A stretch of DNA of 64,000 nucleotides, taken from NCBI RefSeq assembly GCF_030348945.1, contig NZ_JAUCEN010000002.1:1860001-1924000 (forward strand), given 5' to 3'. The stretch comes from Peribacillus sp. ACCC06369. GTDB lineage: Bacteria; Bacillota; Bacilli; Bacillales; DSM-1321. Position 1 is the stretch's first letter. The number at the start of each line of letters is the position of its first letter. A model generated the notes under the pieces. The model was not told the DNA's origin and did not search any database. It was given only the letters and a program-made list of their open reading frames with translations. The position numbers were made by a program, and so were the translations under genes. Shown piece by piece: positions 27,768 through 36,402 of the stretch.

Positions 27768-28109
27768 TTAAAGGAAATTTCATAACTATCGGACAGAAAG
27801 GAAATCGTATAAATTGGATCTAATGGTCGGAGGGGAATATCAGTTGGAATTGTTTTCATTTCCTGATAGCCCTCATCGTCCAAGTTATCCTGAAGCAAGA
27901 GGGCTTAGACATCTTGCTTTTGAAGTGGAAGATATTAATCAAGCGATTGAAGATTTAGAAAAAGAAAACATTCCAGTCGAACCTAGTCGAACCTATCCGT
28001 GTTGATGAGTTAACAGGAAAAAGGTTTACCTTTTTTTGTGATCCGGATGATTTGCCTCTTGAAATATATGAAAAATTGCAATCACCAGTAGGGTTATGTT
28101 TATTTTGAT
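27768..28109 (+). pseudogene. VOC-family (glyoxalase-like, YaeR type) gene broken by 10-bp duplication
   Basis: The frame from about 27814 reads KLDLMVGGEYQLELFSFPDS, then GLRHLAFEVEDINQAIEDLE. After a tandem duplication of GTCGAACCTA (27976-27985, 27986-27995) the frame shifts to a stop. Removing one copy gives VEPIRVDELTGKRFTFFCDP followed by DDLPLEIYEKLQ, the normal C-terminus. A second frame break lies near 27810. The intact family is a roughly 130-residue metalloprotein. Confidence 0.8.
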
Positions 28110-28160
28110 ATAAGAAAAGCCTTTCATCAAGGCGACCTAAAACCAAAAAGTATTTAAAAT

Positions 28161-28194
28161 GAAAATGGAAATCATTTTGTGATTTCCATTTTCG
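28161..28194. terminator. Bidirectional terminator
   Basis: The 13-bp perfect arms AAAATGGAAATCA and TGATTTCCATTTT enclose a 5-nt loop between convergent relics. Confidence 0.8.
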
Positions 28195-28225
28195 CTTCTT
28201 TATTTTTTAGGACATAAAATCCGAA

Positions 28226-28490
28226 TTAACTTAGTGTATTCATTTTTCCTTTACTTGGAATAAAGATTGGGGTTTCTACGACAAATGCTTTCCCTGTACG
28301 GGTAGTTCCAGTCAGAAAACTTTCTTGATTAAGTGTAACCATTCGATGCAGCCTGTTACTGTTAAAAATAAGAGAACCCCTTTGATTAAATTTCACGCCA
28401 TCTATCCACAGCCTAAAATCATCCGATATAAACTCTCGGAATTTATCATTTTCTTCCATGTATGTTCCGATTCCTTTACCATCAATTATA
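28226..28490 (-). pseudogene. Hypothetical protein fragment cut by IS6 relic
   Basis: On the minus strand the frame reads SIIDGKGIGTYMEENDKFRE, FISDDFRLWIDGVKFNQRG and onward to TRTGKAFVVETPIFIPSKG. It is open up to the edge of the IS6 relic at about 28494, so the N-terminus is lost. I do not recognise the family. A 77-codon protein could start at 28459, but no SD is seen. Confidence 0.45.
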
Positions 28491-28493
28491 CTA

Positions 28494-28915
28494 CCTGTAT
28501 CGTGAAGTGGGTTCTGAAGGTTGATTTTTATCTAAGTGAATCCAGAGATAATCAAGCAGCCAAACGCTTTCTCAAGAAAGCCTTGGTTTTTTCGTATGTT
28601 TCAAGACCCTTATCATAACAGTGGATAAAAACCCAGCGTATCCTGTAGCCATTCAGGAGTTAAAAGAAGAAGAGTAGCCCGAAGGCATACAAATAACGCA
28701 AGTTAGTTATCTCAACATTATCGTGTAGCAGGATCAACGATTTATTAAAAAGCGTATTGTACAGAATGCTTGGCTTAAAGTCCTTTCGAACTGCTAAACG
28801 GATTATTGCGGGGATTGAAGCTATGCACATGATCTAAAAAGGACCAAACGTTCCAAGGAGGAGTCTGTCCAAAATCAGGTGAATTGTATCCACTAACTCT
28901 TGGATTAACCATAAA
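28494..28915 (+). mobile_element. IS6-family transposase relic (second copy)
   Basis: The plus strand in shifting frames gives LYREVGSEG, VDFYLSESRDNQAAKRFLKK, ITVDKNPAYPVAIQELKEEE, GLKSFRTAKRIIAGIEAMHM and a tail resembling SVQNQVNCIH-LFG. This parallels the 18894-19750 element, with many stops. The 5-prime third and both terminal repeats are missing. Confidence 0.75.
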
Positions 28916-29106
28916 GTAGCATTCCGTTAGAAATCCTATTAGTTTTTTCAAATTCACAATATTTTACACTTTTAACGTTATTATTGCAGTATTGCTCCAC
29001 AAAACTGTTACAGTGTAAAAGCCTCAAGACAATATTTCAAGTAAGCTTAAATGTGGACAAGGTAATTGTAAACGAGTTTGTAGACAAAAGGGGTTCCATC
29101 TGCAAA

Positions 29107-29235
29107 GTTGATTGGAACGGAAGGTGCGTGACTCCTGCGGGAAAAGCGCGTCCATGGGAGACCCACAGGCGCCAAGAGCGCCGAGGAGGCTCCCGGACCG
29201 CCCGCGGAAAGCAAGTGCCTGGAGTCGAAATCAAC
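29107..29235. repeat. Dispersed GC-rich repeat, copy 1
   Basis: This 129-bp GC-rich block in AT-rich surroundings starts GTTGATT and ends AATCAAC, so its ends are inverted. It contains ACTCCTGCGGGAAAAGCGCG and GAGCGCCGAGGAGGCTCCCG, which fold into GC-rich hairpins. Copy 2 at 35521-35650 is nearly identical and in the same orientation. Open frames across it are artefacts of composition. Similar blocks are scattered through many Bacillaceae genomes, as I recall; their function is not clear. Confidence 0.8.
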
Positions 29236-29300
29236 GTTCATATTTTACACTCCCTCAAAAAAATGTAGGCAATCTTAATATCGAGTTTGTCTACAGTCTG

Positions 29301-29338
29301 AACAAAAGGTGCTTCCTATACGAAGCACCTTTTGTTTA
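29301..29338. terminator. Terminator downstream of repeat copy 1
   Basis: AACAAAAGGTGCTTC pairs perfectly with GAAGCACCTTTTGTT around a 6-nt loop. Confidence 0.8.
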
Positions 29339-29541
29339 GCGTGCTTTTCTAACCCAATCCATCAAAATTTTCTGACCAAGCCCATCAGGTATTAGCTTTC
29401 TTCAGCGATGATTACAGCCCAGAGTGAACACAAATTCCTTTTCTTACTATGCCACTTCACAGCGAGATAGGAATTTTATTGAAGTTCTTACGTATCCATG
29501 ATACCTTCAGGTTATAGTGAATGGTATGGGAGGAATTGGTT

Positions 29542-30438
29542 TTGAACACTAAAGCATTTTTATTGGCATCCATTACAGTTATTATTTGGGGATCTACATT
29601 CGCTGCTATTCGTGCAGGCTTACATGGCGGGTATTCAGCTGGCCATTTGGTACTTGTGCGTTATCTTATTGCATCAGGGATTTTTGTCCTATATGCTCTA
29701 TGGCCTGGCGTGAAATTTCGACTCCCGAAAAAGGAGGATTTGTTGAGAATATCGATCCTTGCATTTATTGGTATTAGTATGTACCATATCGGGGTGACAT
29801 TCGGGGAACTTACCGTTTCGGCGGGAACCGCTGGAATGCTGATTGGTTCAGCACCCGTTTTCATTGCGATCATTGCTGCTATCGTTTTAAAAGAACGCCT
29901 CGGCTTATTCGGATGGATTGGTTTAGGAATAGGATTCACAGGGATCACCTTAATTACATTGGGTACTGCAGGCCCTTCGCTAACTATTTCTGAAGGAGCC
30001 TTTTTAGTGCTGATGTCTGCTGTTGCTTCTGCGGTGTTTTTTGTTTTCCAAAAGCCGTTGTTTAGCCGTTATAATCCGATTGAATTGACAGCTTATTTCA
30101 CATGGATCGGTACAATACCCTTTTTTATATTTTTTCCAGGGCTATTTCAAGAAATGCAACACGCTACAATGGAAGGACATTTATCAGCGATTTTTGTTGG
30201 TATTTTCCCTGCGGCCATCGGTTATGTTACATGGGCAGTCGCACTCTCGTTAGGAAAAGCCAGCTCCGTATCCAGTCTGTTATACATTGAACCTGTAATT
30301 GCCATTTTCATCGCATGGGTTTGGCTGCAGGAGGTACCCAGTACTCTTTCGGTCATTGGTGGTGTGATTGCGATATTAGGGGTCCTTGTCGTTAATGGGT
30401 TCGGAAAGTACAAATCAGTGATGAAAAAAGCAGCATGA
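29542..30438 (+). CDS. EamA/DMT-family transporter
   Basis: The protein has 298 residues, ten predicted membrane helices and two tandem EamA domains (about 5-140 and 150-290). The first helix includes ITVIIWGSTFAAIRAGL; VLKERLGLFGWIGLGIGFTG and WVWLQEVPSTLSVIGGVIAI end the two halves. Such proteins export amino acids or other metabolites; the substrate is unknown. The TTG at 29542 is preferred because GGGAGGAAT is properly spaced; the ATG at 29521 would put the SD inside the gene. Confidence 0.9.
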   Translation: MNTKAFLLASITVIIWGSTFAAIRAGLHGGYSAGHLVLVRYLIASGIFVLYALWPGVKFRLPKKEDLLRISILAFIGISMYHIGVTFGELTVSAGTAGMLIGSAPVFIAIIAAIVLKERLGLFGWIGLGIGFTGITLITLGTAGPSLTISEGAFLVLMSAVASAVFFVFQKPLFSRYNPIELTAYFTWIGTIPFFIFFPGLFQEMQHATMEGHLSAIFVGIFPAAIGYVTWAVALSLGKASSVSSLLYIEPVIAIFIAWVWLQEVPSTLSVIGGVIAILGVLVVNGFGKYKSVMKKAA

Positions 30439-30530
30439 AAACGTTTTTCCAAACTCGGGAAAGCGGGAGTTGGAGATGAAATGATGGATATAAAGGATGA
30501 AATGTTTTAAAGAAAAGTGGGGAGGTAAAA

Positions 30531-30665
30531 TTGGTAAAACGAAAATTCATGGATACAGATATGAAAGAAGCAATCGAAAAGTTGCTTGAAATTGTTAATC
30601 ATCAAATAGCTACACGCTGGGTTGCAGACTGTGCTTGGTTAAACAAAGATTGTTTAAAATCCTAG
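30531..30665 (+). pseudogene. N-terminal fragment, possibly of an Imm5-like protein
   Basis: The 44 codons follow a strong GGGGAGG and a TTG start: MKEAIEKLLEIVNHQIATRW then VADCAWLNKDCLKS. The ATRWVADCA pattern recalls the start of Imm5-type putative immunity proteins (A-WAADCAE). Homology would end at the stop, so it is a truncated piece. Identification is weak. Confidence 0.35.
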
Positions 30666-30717
30666 TAAAGTAGTTGGAAATGACATCGGATCCTAAAGAT
30701 TCATGGGAGGCAATCAC

Positions 30718-31143
30718 TTGGAAATTGAACAAAGACTGTACGAAATGGTCATTGACTTAATAAAGGAAAGATACCCTGAAGGATGGGGCGGTGCAGCGGC
30801 AGTATGGTTAGAAGATGGTACGGCTTTAACCAGCGTAGCTCCTGATATAATAAACGATTCAACAAATCTTTGTATGGAAACAGGAGCCATATTAGAGGCT
30901 CATAAATTGAATAAGAAAATTACTCATTCAATATGTGTAGTTCGTGATGATGAGAAGTCAGAATTTAAAGTGCTTTCTCCCTGTGGAATATGTCAAGAAA
31001 GGCTTTTTTACTGGGGTCCGTCAGTTAAAGTGGCAGTAAGTTTACCAAGACACGACCTAACGTTCAAAACATTAGCAGAAGTGCAACCGTATCATTGGAC
31101 TGCAGCTTATGATGAATATAAGGAAAAATGGACTGATAAATAA
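30718..31143 (+). CDS. Cytidine deaminase-like protein
   Basis: The protein has 141 residues. The zinc motifs of the CDA fold are C-x-E in NLCMETGAILEAH and PCGICQERLFYWG. This matches a Bacillus subgroup close to blasticidin-S deaminase-type proteins and not the housekeeping Cdd. The likely reaction is hydrolytic deamination of cytidine or a related nucleoside. The TTG at 30718 is correctly spaced from GGGAGG; the upstream ATG at 30703 overlaps the SD. Confidence 0.85.
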   Translation: MEIEQRLYEMVIDLIKERYPEGWGGAAAVWLEDGTALTSVAPDIINDSTNLCMETGAILEAHKLNKKITHSICVVRDDEKSEFKVLSPCGICQERLFYWGPSVKVAVSLPRHDLTFKTLAEVQPYHWTAAYDEYKEKWTDK

Positions 31144-31359
31144 ATTCAAGAAAGTACAATGTCGGTTGAGTCTTAGATAGGGTGCGAGCTTATTTAGAAA
31201 AGAGAAAGATATTTCAGGTCTTAAAAGATATACAGATTACGCTAATGAAAAAGAGATAATAACATCTAAATCTAAAGATAACCGGTTTTGGAAAAAACAA
31301 AATGATGATTAGAGCATGACGGTTTGAAAAATTCAACATTATATTTGGCTCCAAAATAA
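31144..31359. other. Short intergenic stretch
   Basis: Scraps of coding-like sequence (KRYTDYANEKEIITSKSKDN, about 31225-31285) appear but no gene. Confidence 0.3.
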
Positions 31360-31415
31360 GGGAATCCCCCCAGGTTGATGAGATTGTTAATTATACCTGG
31401 GGAATTGGATTTTTT
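31360..31415. terminator. Convergent terminator
   Basis: AATCCCCCCAGGT pairs with ACCTGGGGAATT (one bulge), then a T run at 31410-31415. It lies between the deaminase gene and the convergent phosphoesterase gene. Confidence 0.7.
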
Positions 31416-31426
31416 CGTCTTTTAAA

Positions 31427-33211
31427 TTAATTAAAATTAAATCTATTTTTAAAGTCCCAATCTAATTTAAATGAATTATTTTCACCTGTTAAAAATTTAT
31501 AATCGACGTAGGATTTTTCTTTTTTAGACATTTCATCGACAAATGGGGAATAGGTACGGAAAAACAGTTTGTTCTTCTTTTCATCAAATTCTACTAGTCT
31601 TAGCCAGCCATTTCCCCCTCGATAATTTGTTTGGTAATTGACTAGCATTTGAATGACATCATTTCCTGCTGTGTTTTGTTTTACACGATGTGCTATCCCG
31701 AAATAATGTCCATTTACAGTCATGAACACTTGATTGTGGTTCTTTACAAGTTCATCCCAAATCAGTTTGCCATTAGATGACTCGACGGCATTGGTTTTAT
31801 CATCCTTAACCTTTGGAAAAATAATATCATGTGAGACGAGGATGGTCGGTTTATCTTTATGCTGATTCAGAACCTGTTTTGACCATTCCAAGTCCTTATG
31901 CAGATTTTTCATATCCACTATTAAGACTAAGTATTCATAGCTCCCTGCCTTAGCTATTGCATATGAGCTATACCCAGAGTGAGACGACCCCTTATAGTAT
32001 TTTTTATTCATAAAACGCTGCGGCCCATAATGTGTTAAGAAAGGATCTCCGTCAGCATAGTCATGATTCCCTGCAGCCATCATATATGGAACTTGATTTT
32101 TATCCAGATGGGAAATGGCTCCGAGGGAAATCTGCCATTGTTTTTCTGAATCACTATCGACAATGTCCCCAACAAATGTATTCATAACGATATTGTTCTT
32201 CTTTGTGTTATTGGAAATCCAGTTCATTTGGCTTTTGAAAATCTCTGGGTTTTGGCTTGAATATTTCTGGGTATCTGGAATGAAAAGGAAATTGTAATTC
32301 TTTTTATTCGTTAGAAAGGGTAAAGCCTTGTTTGATCCTTCGAATGGTTCATCATCACGAGCATCCTGCACAAGCCATTCTTTTTCAGTCAAAGCCTTAT
32401 TAGCAATTCTTATTTCCTGGATATTCCCTTTGAATAGTGCATTAAACTTATTTCCCCACTCAGATGCTCCGATGTTCCAGCCTTTACCTTTAACTGCTGC
32501 AATACCTATTACTTTTTCTGATTTTCCGTAATCACTAACGCCATTCAAAGTTAAAGTCGTCGTGTTACCGTCATTAACAACCGCCAAATGGTACCATTCA
32601 TCAGCATTTAATGATCGAGACCAATTGCTTACATTGTAATTTAAATTAGATGGATGGCTTGTCCATTGGATTTTTTGATCACTGGATACAGTTAAAGCAG
32701 AAAGGATTTTCTTCTCACCTTCCAATTTATTAAGATCGGTAGCCTGTCCTTGTCTAGAAAAAAGCCCCATGACACTCTTGGAATCACTTGGCAACTTAAA
32801 AATCGCTTCAATGGTAAAACCCTTATCGAATTTCTCCGAATTGATGGGTGAACCCTTTATGGTTTTAAAATATCTTCCTGAAGGGGCGTTTTCGTAATTA
32901 GCGAACGCCAAGCTATCCACTTCTTCTTGATCATAATAATCTTCTGCAGACCATTTCATCATATTTTTTAACTTAGGCGAGGCAGGATCCCCTATCGTCA
33001 CTAACTCTAAATCATTTCCATGTTTGCTTGTATCTTCTATAATTAAATTACCTTTATCGATTGAACCGCTTTTAACATGTTGTTTTGTGAATTTCCAATT
33101 TGCCACGATATTGCTTCGATTATTTTCAGCAACGGAATCAGCCGATTTGGCAATACCAGGAACAATCATACATAAGAGTGAGAGACCTATTAATGCTTTT
33201 TTCATTCTCAT
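31427..33211 (-). CDS. Secreted LamG-domain metallophosphoesterase
   Basis: The protein has 594 residues. A Sec signal peptide (KKALIGLSLLCMIVPGIAKSA) directs export. Residues about 100-285 form a LamG/concanavalin-like domain (GFTIEAIFKLPSDSK; WYHLAVVNDGNTTTLTLNGV; NIQEIRIANKALTEKEW). Residues about 300-520 form a calcineurin-like phosphoesterase with metal motifs FIPDTQ, VGDIVDS, AAGNHDY, LVSHD and VNGHYFG. It likely hydrolyses phosphate esters outside the cell and uses LamG to bind glycans or substrate. Start at 33211 follows GGGGTGA. It stands alone. Confidence 0.92.
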   Translation of the reverse strand: MRMKKALIGLSLLCMIVPGIAKSADSVAENNRSNIVANWKFTKQHVKSGSIDKGNLIIEDTSKHGNDLELVTIGDPASPKLKNMMKWSAEDYYDQEEVDSLAFANYENAPSGRYFKTIKGSPINSEKFDKGFTIEAIFKLPSDSKSVMGLFSRQGQATDLNKLEGEKKILSALTVSSDQKIQWTSHPSNLNYNVSNWSRSLNADEWYHLAVVNDGNTTTLTLNGVSDYGKSEKVIGIAAVKGKGWNIGASEWGNKFNALFKGNIQEIRIANKALTEKEWLVQDARDDEPFEGSNKALPFLTNKKNYNFLFIPDTQKYSSQNPEIFKSQMNWISNNTKKNNIVMNTFVGDIVDSDSEKQWQISLGAISHLDKNQVPYMMAAGNHDYADGDPFLTHYGPQRFMNKKYYKGSSHSGYSSYAIAKAGSYEYLVLIVDMKNLHKDLEWSKQVLNQHKDKPTILVSHDIIFPKVKDDKTNAVESSNGKLIWDELVKNHNQVFMTVNGHYFGIAHRVKQNTAGNDVIQMLVNYQTNYRGGNGWLRLVEFDEKKNKLFFRTYSPFVDEMSKKEKSYVDYKFLTGENNSFKLDWDFKNRFNFN

Positions 33212-33591
33212 AAAACATTCACCCCATTACATTTTGATTAAGCGATATACATTTAACCTTTTTACTACCTGGATTAATTTGTAGCGTACTAAGCCAAGGT
33301 AGATTCCGTACAGCTGCAATATGGTATAGTTTGCTTATCTTCTCGATAACTTATTAAGGATGAGTAAAAAAGTCTTATTCCTAATAAAGACATTAGGAGA
33401 TAAGGCCTAATGGATTCGATTTGACTTTTTGAAGGTTCGCTCTAATCAAGGATTACTAGGTAATTGAAAATAGGATCAATATGAAGATTCATTATAAAAT
33501 TGAACTTCTGACAGCCGGAAGGTAGACAAGCGATGCTACTATAAGGACAGTGATTCATCAAGATAACGAGGTGAAAGAAATGGTAAGAAGG
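33212..33591. other. Intergenic stretch
   Basis: It contains the promoter region of the phosphoesterase gene on the minus strand. No other gene is recognised. Confidence 0.35.
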
Positions 33592-33644
33592 AGATAGGTA
33601 GCCTCCTGAAATAGATGTGGTATTAATCTTAGGAGGCTATCTTG
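33592..33644. terminator. Hairpin with long arms upstream of methyltransferase
   Basis: GGTAGCCTCCT and AGGAGGCTATC pair across 25 nt. It could be a terminator or leader structure; there is no strong T run. Confidence 0.4.
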
Positions 33645-33666
33645 ATTTATAGGAGATGTATGAATA

Positions 33667-34398
33667 ATGAAACAAAACAAATATGATGATACAAATTTCT
33701 TTTCTGCTTATGAGCAAATGCCCCGATCGATCAAAGGACTTGAAGCTGCGGGAAAATGGCATGTATTAAAAGAACTAATGCCAAATCTGCGCAATAAGAG
33801 TGTACTTGATTTGGGCTGCGGTTTCGGATGGCATTGCCGATTTGCCCGTGAGCAACAAGCTAGTTCCGTGATTGGTGTGGATATTTCGGACAATATGCTT
33901 CAAAGAGCTCGTGAAAAAACGGATGACCGTTTCATTTCGTATATTAAGATGCCAATTGAAGACATCGATTTTTCCGGCTCTGAATTTGATGTGGTCATCA
34001 GTTCGTTGGCTTTTCATTACATTGAGTCGTATGAGGCAATCTGCAAGAAGGTCTATGATTGTCTAAAGCCTGGAGGCACTTTTGTTTTCTCGGTTGAACA
34101 TCCAATTTTTACTTCTCGAAACGAGCAAGCATGGTATGTAGATAAACAAGGAAATCATCTGCATTGGCCAGTTGACAACTATCAATCCGAAGGTGTACGT
34201 GAAACAACCTTTTTAACTGAAAACGTTGTAAAGTATCATCGTACGAGTTCAACTTATATAAATGACTTGATTGGTGCTGGTTTCAGCATTAGGGCAGTAA
34301 AGGAACCGATGCCTTCTGATGAAATGCTAAGAAGTGTTCCTGAAATGAAAGATGAAAATCGAAGGCCGATGTTTCTAATGATTTCAGCAGTGAAGTAA
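33667..34398 (+). CDS. Class I SAM-dependent methyltransferase
   Basis: The protein has 243 residues. Motif I VLDLGCGFGWHCRFA is at residues 46-60, the acidic SAM residue follows in VIGVDISDNML, then FDVVISSLAFHYIE and LKPGGTFVFSVEHPIF. This is the UbiE/Methyltransf_11 type acting on a small molecule; substrate unknown. TAGGAGATG lies 12-18 nt before the ATG. Single gene with terminator. Confidence 0.92.
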   Translation: MKQNKYDDTNFFSAYEQMPRSIKGLEAAGKWHVLKELMPNLRNKSVLDLGCGFGWHCRFAREQQASSVIGVDISDNMLQRAREKTDDRFISYIKMPIEDIDFSGSEFDVVISSLAFHYIESYEAICKKVYDCLKPGGTFVFSVEHPIFTSRNEQAWYVDKQGNHLHWPVDNYQSEGVRETTFLTENVVKYHRTSSTYINDLIGAGFSIRAVKEPMPSDEMLRSVPEMKDENRRPMFLMISAVK

Positions 34399-34425
34399 AT
34401 GGATTCTTTAAATGATTGAAACAAG

Positions 34426-34461
34426 TAAGGCGTTTCTACGAAAGTAGGGACGCCTTTTAGT
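34426..34461 (+). terminator. Terminator after methyltransferase
   Basis: AAGGCGT and ACGCCTT pair, with an inner CTAC/GTAG helix, followed by TTAGTT. Confidence 0.7.
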
Positions 34462-34567
34462 TATTACATTTATTCTCTAAGCAATAAAGCGTTGATTATC
34501 GGTGTTAATTAGGTAATGATTAAAACAGTAAAATATGGAAAAGAGGACTTTGGAGGAGGGAAATAGG

Positions 34568-35137
34568 ATGGGGAATGTATTTCCGCTTATTGAAACACGA
34601 CGATTGATTTTAAGGGAAGTAACGATAGAAGACGCGGGTGATATGTTTAAATATCTATCTGATACGGATGTAGTGAAGCCAATGGGGTTAGATCCATGCC
34701 AATCAGTAAATGACGTATGGGATGAAATTAAGTGGTACGAATCTATATTCCAAGAAGGTTCGGGAATTAGATGGGGAATTACATTAAAAGATTCCGGTAG
34801 GGTTATAGGAAGTTGTGGTTTTCTGAATATGGTCACCAATCATCAAAGAGCTGAAATTGGATATGAGTTAAGTAAAGATCATTGGCGAAAAGGCATTGCT
34901 AGTGAGGCATTGGAAGCCGTTGTTATGTATGGTTATTGTCACTTTCACCTAGAAAGGATTCAAGCTTTAATTGAACCAGATAATCACCCATCCCAAAAAC
35001 TAGTCGAAAAACAAGGCTTTAGAAGAGAAGGTTTGCTTAGGCATTATGAATATACTTGTGGCAAATTCGATGATTTATATATGTACTCACTCATAAAAGA
35101 AGATCTTAACGGCATCATGCATTGTGAAGACCGCTAA
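34568..35137 (+). CDS. GNAT N-acetyltransferase, RimJ/RimL type
   Basis: The protein has 189 residues. It shows LIETRRLILREVTIEDAGDM at the start, acetyl-CoA region AEIGYELSKDHWRKGIASEA, and ERIQALIEPDNHPSQKLVEK then GFRREGLLRHYE. This is the ribosomal-protein-alanine acetyltransferase-like group; substrate unknown. The ATG at 34568 is chosen because TGGAGGAGGG ends 7 nt earlier. Confidence 0.9.
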   Translation: MGNVFPLIETRRLILREVTIEDAGDMFKYLSDTDVVKPMGLDPCQSVNDVWDEIKWYESIFQEGSGIRWGITLKDSGRVIGSCGFLNMVTNHQRAEIGYELSKDHWRKGIASEALEAVVMYGYCHFHLERIQALIEPDNHPSQKLVEKQGFRREGLLRHYEYTCGKFDDLYMYSLIKEDLNGIMHCEDR

Positions 35138-35520
35138 CTAAGTGCGCGGTCACATTTTGTCGACAAAATGGGTTTCGGAATGCATTCATCCCGAAACCCT
35201 TTCACGATTTTACGGAGGGAATGATTACCACTTTTTTTAAGGGGATTTTAGCGGTCTCATGCTGAAGACAAACTCAATGGAAAGCGAGTTTGACTTCAGT
35301 TTAAAAAACGTTCCGGTTTTTTTCAGAAATCAGCTCCCTTTCGGCCGACTGTATGCCAAGACCACCTAACCGCAGGCGTCTTTGGTGTCTGCCAGTTACT
35401 CCAGGAGTGTCGTGTGAATTTCTTCAATCTAATAAGTGTTTCATAAAACAGTAAAAATCCATAATGGAAACTAGTCTTAAACATGGTTCGGGATGAACAG
35501 CCTAATGTAAAAAAATTCTA
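35138..35520. other. Intergenic region with several hairpins
   Basis: GGGTTTCGG/CCGAAACCC (35170-35199) can terminate the GNAT gene. CTGAAGACAAACTC pairs imperfectly with GAGTTTGACTTCAG (35262-35301). A GC-richer tract at 35338-35415 has no frame. The second 130-bp repeat follows directly. Confidence 0.5.
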
Positions 35521-35650
35521 GTTGATTGGAATGGAAGGTACGAGACTCCTGCGGGATAAGCGCGTCCAAGGGAGACCCCACAGGCGCAAAGAGCGCCGAG
35601 GAGGCTCCCGGACCGCCCGCGGAAAGCGAGTGCCTGGAATGGAAATCAAC
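35521..35650. repeat. Dispersed GC-rich repeat, copy 2
   Basis: The 130-bp block is nearly identical to 29107-29235 and in the same orientation, with ends GTTGATT and AATCAAC. Similarity continues past the right edge (GTTCA, then ACCCTCAAAAAA). Differences include an extra C in GAGACCCCACAGG. Confidence 0.8.
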
Positions 35651-35724
35651 GTTCAAATTTACAAACCCTCAAAAAAGTAAAAGCGGTCTTTTTTATAGCT
35701 GAAAATTCATAAATTTCAGTCTCC

Positions 35725-36051
35725 CTATTTGCTTGTATAATCTCTTTCAACCTTACAAATTCGGGTTGAGTATGACGAGTACCAATCTTTCATGCCTTTT
35801 TCTTGTGCCTTTTTGTGAGCAGCATTTTCTTTCCAAAGCTTTATGGCATCCAGGGACTTCCAGTAGGATACGGTAATTCCTAACCCGTTTTGATCTCTTA
35901 CACTTTCGACTCCTAAATAGCCATCTTGTTGAGCGGCAAGTTCATCCATGAAATCAGCGGTTGAATTGTAACTTGTGTCATCCGTATCGCTTCTTTCAGA
36001 AGTGAAAATACAAGCGTAATAGGGCGGTTCAGGGGTATTTGCAAAAAACAT
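35725..36051 (-). CDS. Antibiotic biosynthesis monooxygenase (ABM) domain protein
   Basis: This 108-residue single ferredoxin-like ABM domain, similar to B. subtilis YqjZ, has DFMDELAAQQDGYLGVESVR and GITVSYWKSLDAIKLWKENA plus HKKAQEKG. Relatives are small dimeric oxygenases or heme-degrading-like proteins; the exact role is open. AAGGAGG lies 9 nt before the ATG on the minus strand. Confidence 0.88.
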   Translation of the reverse strand: MFFANTPEPPYYACIFTSERSDTDDTSYNSTADFMDELAAQQDGYLGVESVRDQNGLGITVSYWKSLDAIKLWKENAAHKKAQEKGMKDWYSSYSTRICKVERDYTSK

Positions 36052-36345
36052 GAAATGATGCCTCCTTCTAACTTAATATTCAAAATAATAACACATCCGG
36101 AAGAACATGGGGAGGGTCTGTCTCCTGATAAAGCTGATTGTAATATGAAAAGCCATTCCCGGAAAGTAACCATTTTCAGACAGTCAATGAAGGTGATGGT
36201 GGGCGTTGGTCTTCAGCCAAGAAACTAGCACAAGACAGAAAGTCCACTAATCCGCAGGTCATAGGAAGAAGGGATTTTTTTCTGATTCACGAATATATTA
36301 ATTTGAAGGTTTTACAAAAAAAGGAGATGGTTTTCTTGTGCGGGA
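36052..36345. other. Intergenic stretch
   Basis: It carries promoter and SD sequence of the ABM gene (minus) and an AAAGGAG (36319-36325) for the next plus-strand gene. No other gene is seen. Confidence 0.35.
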
Positions 36346-36402
36346 TTCGTCAGTAAACATATAGAAAGGGATGCATTTTTACCGAAACATCGCGATATTC
36401 TT

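Noticed and set aside
29037..29268. Overlapping open frames on both strands across a GC-rich block
   Set aside because: They coincide with the dispersed repeat; GC-rich composition creates stop-free frames on both strands. The second repeat copy does not keep them.
33510..33560. Possible IS110 scrap (LTAGR-like translation)
   Set aside because: The match is only about five residues and could be chance.
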